39,566 nt of DNA, from contig CAYQJS010000051.1 of NCBI GenBank assembly GCA_964417895.1, forward strand, positions 1 to 39,566. The letters run 5' to 3'. This stretch comes from CAYQJS01 sp964417895 (GTDB lineage: Bacteria > Chloroflexota > UBA6077 > SHYK01). The notes beneath the pieces were generated by a model. It worked only from the letters and a program-made list of their open reading frames with translations, did not search any database and was not told where the DNA came from. The position numbers and the translations under genes are program-made. Positions 38,782-39,566 of the stretch are shown here, in pieces (the first letter of the stretch is position 1; each line of letters starts with the position of its first letter).

Positions 38782-38935
38782 CGAGGCAATAGGCAAGAGG
38801 CACGAGGCAAGAGGGGCAGCGAGATTGCCGATTGCCTCTTTTCTATATGCCCTTTGGCTATTGCCTATTGCCTATTGCCTATTGCCTTCACGATTGCCTA
38901 TTGCCTATTGCCTATCGCCTTCCCCTATTGCCTCG
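38782..38935. repeat. Heptamer-armed foldback element running into lipB
   Basis: The left arm is GAGGCAA, TAGGCAA, GAGGCAC, GAGGCAA (38783-38810). The right part stays in 7-bp phase over 16 units from 38823 to 38934, including GATTGCC twice, CTATTGC four times and ATTGCCT three times. CGAGGCAATAGG (38782-38793) and CCTATTGCCTCG (38924-38935) are perfect 12-nt inverted arms. The right end overlaps the lipB 3' end, and its TAG stop codon (38905-38907 on the minus strand) lies inside a repeat unit. Confidence 0.85.
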
Positions 38936-39531
38936 AGAAGGTCTTCGGCCACCATCATGGCCAGCTCGTGCATCGGTGGCGCGTGGCCAAGACAACGAGC
39001 GATGGACGTGACCTCCACGTCCAGGCCGCACGGCCGAATCAGGCGGAAGGCTTCGAGGTCGGGGTCCACGTTGAGGGCAAAGCCGTGCCAGCAAACCCCC
39101 CGGGTGATCGCGATCCCGATCGAACCCAGCTTCGCGTCGCCTACCCAGATGCCGGGTTGGCAGTCAACGCGCTCGGCGACGAGGCCGAGTCGGCCTACTG
39201 TGCGAATCAGGGCCTCCTCGATCCGACGCACGTAGGTCGTGATGTCGGGCGCCATGGAGCGCAGGGGGGCTATGGGATAGACGACGATCTGGCCCGGGCC
39301 GTGGTAAGTGGCACGGCCCCCCCGCTCGGCCTGGTGGAATGCGATCCCGCGGGCCGCCAGCGTCGCTGGGTCTGTCAGGACGTCCCCCAGGTCGCCACGG
39401 CGGCCCACAGTGATGACGGGATCGTGTTCCAGGAGCAGCAGCGTCGGGTCGCACTGGCCGGCCAGGACGGCGTCGCGCAACGCTATCTGGAGTGAGTGCG
39501 CCGCGTCGTACTCGATGTGACCGAGCCACAT
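38905..39531 (-). CDS. lipB: Octanoyltransferase LipB
   Basis: This enzyme moves octanoyl groups from ACP to lipoyl domains, the first step of protein lipoylation. The motifs are LLLLEHDPVITVGRRGDLGD, ERGGRATYHGPGQIVVYPIA, catalytic Lys in GDAKLGSIGIAITRGVCWHG and catalytic Cys in LIRPCGLDVEVTSI. It is 208 residues from ATG 39531. The frame is open further upstream to the window edge, so the true start may lie beyond. The last 10 or so residues (AIGEGDRQ) and the stop come from the period-7 repeat, which has therefore replaced the native terminus. lipA is not in the window. Confidence 0.93.
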   Translation of the reverse strand: MWLGHIEYDAAHSLQIALRDAVLAGQCDPTLLLLEHDPVITVGRRGDLGDVLTDPATLAARGIAFHQAERGGRATYHGPGQIVVYPIAPLRSMAPDITTYVRRIEEALIRTVGRLGLVAERVDCQPGIWVGDAKLGSIGIAITRGVCWHGFALNVDPDLEAFRLIRPCGLDVEVTSIARCLGHAPPMHELAMMVAEDLLEAIGEGDRQ

Positions 39532-39566
39532 AGAGGCGAGCGCAGGGGCCAGCGCAGGGGTCGGGG

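Noticed and set aside
38782..38935. CRISPR array, because of many short repeats.
   Set aside because: The units are 7 bp, contiguous and partly inverted. There are no unique spacers, no 25-40 bp repeat and no cas genes.
39537..39566. 12-bp direct repeat GCGCAGGGGCC/GCGCAGGGGTC at the window end as a further period-7 tract.
   Set aside because: The period is 12, not 7, and only two units are visible before the window ends. It may just be Ala/Pro-type coding sequence upstream of lipB.

Overview
The window is GC-rich bacterial chromosomal DNA with many GTG and TTG starts, closely packed genes and no rRNA, tRNA, prophage or transposase that I can see. The gene content points to an uncultured Chloroflexota-like bacterium, possibly near Thermomicrobia. 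The signs are a remnant ferritin-like/multicopper oxidase/ZIP cluster, a glyS-ppdK-dnaG run, gre-lysS-serS, several Hanks-type kinases (one of kinase-AAA-TPR type) and a DivIVA-like coiled-coil protein. The phylum is my inference from gene content and order, not a computed placement.

Layout. 1-2.8 kb: remnants of ferritin-like, multicopper oxidase and ZIP genes, damaged by an in-frame TAG, two frameshifts and two deletion-like fusion joints. 3.0-5.1 kb: HisKA_2 sensor kinase plus ANTAR response regulator. 5.1-8.0 kb: small membrane protein and DivIVA-like protein, divergent from an exported GH18-like protein. 7.9-16.8 kb, minus strand: glyS, ppdK, dnaG, a Ser/Thr kinase, gamma-class carbonic anhydrase-like protein and mpg. 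17.0-21.0 kb: two small uncharacterised genes (one frameshifted) and a kinase-AAA-TPR regulator broken by TAG inside Walker A and by a central deletion. 21.1-25.5 kb: Gre C-terminal-domain gene, lysS, serS and a beta-propeller gene. 25.5-26.8 kb: Yip1-family membrane protein and UlaG-like MBL hydrolase. 26.8-27.4 kb: a gene-free but highly structured stretch with a strong promoter, a possible 21-residue leader peptide and a terminator-like hairpin. 27.4-33.4 kb: FAD oxidoreductase and a four-gene paa-type beta-oxidation operon. 33.4-39.5 kb: ilvD, an unknown gene, hpt, DUF402, EamA exporter, ZIP transporter and lipB.

Two things stand out. First, several unrelated loci carry tandem repeats with a strict 7-bp period but different unit sequences. 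Three of these (12.3-12.65, 21.35-21.53 and 38.78-38.94 kb) are foldback elements bounded by perfect 12-13 nt inverted arms. Others lie inside dnaG and the AAA gene, and they form the ends of the gre-domain and lipB genes. They resemble the heptameric STRR repeats described in cyanobacteria. A separate paired-hairpin repeat keeps 11-nt loops constant and mutually complementary while the stems change in a compensatory way. Second, the 26.9-27.3 kb stretch looks like an undescribed structured RNA or attenuator leader.

The metabolic genes form no single pathway. They cover translation (glyS, lysS, serS), replication (dnaG), C3 metabolism (ppdK), aromatic or fatty acyl-CoA breakdown (paa-type genes), branched-chain amino acids (ilvD), purine salvage (hpt), lipoylation (lipB), base repair (mpg) and metal transport (two ZIPs).
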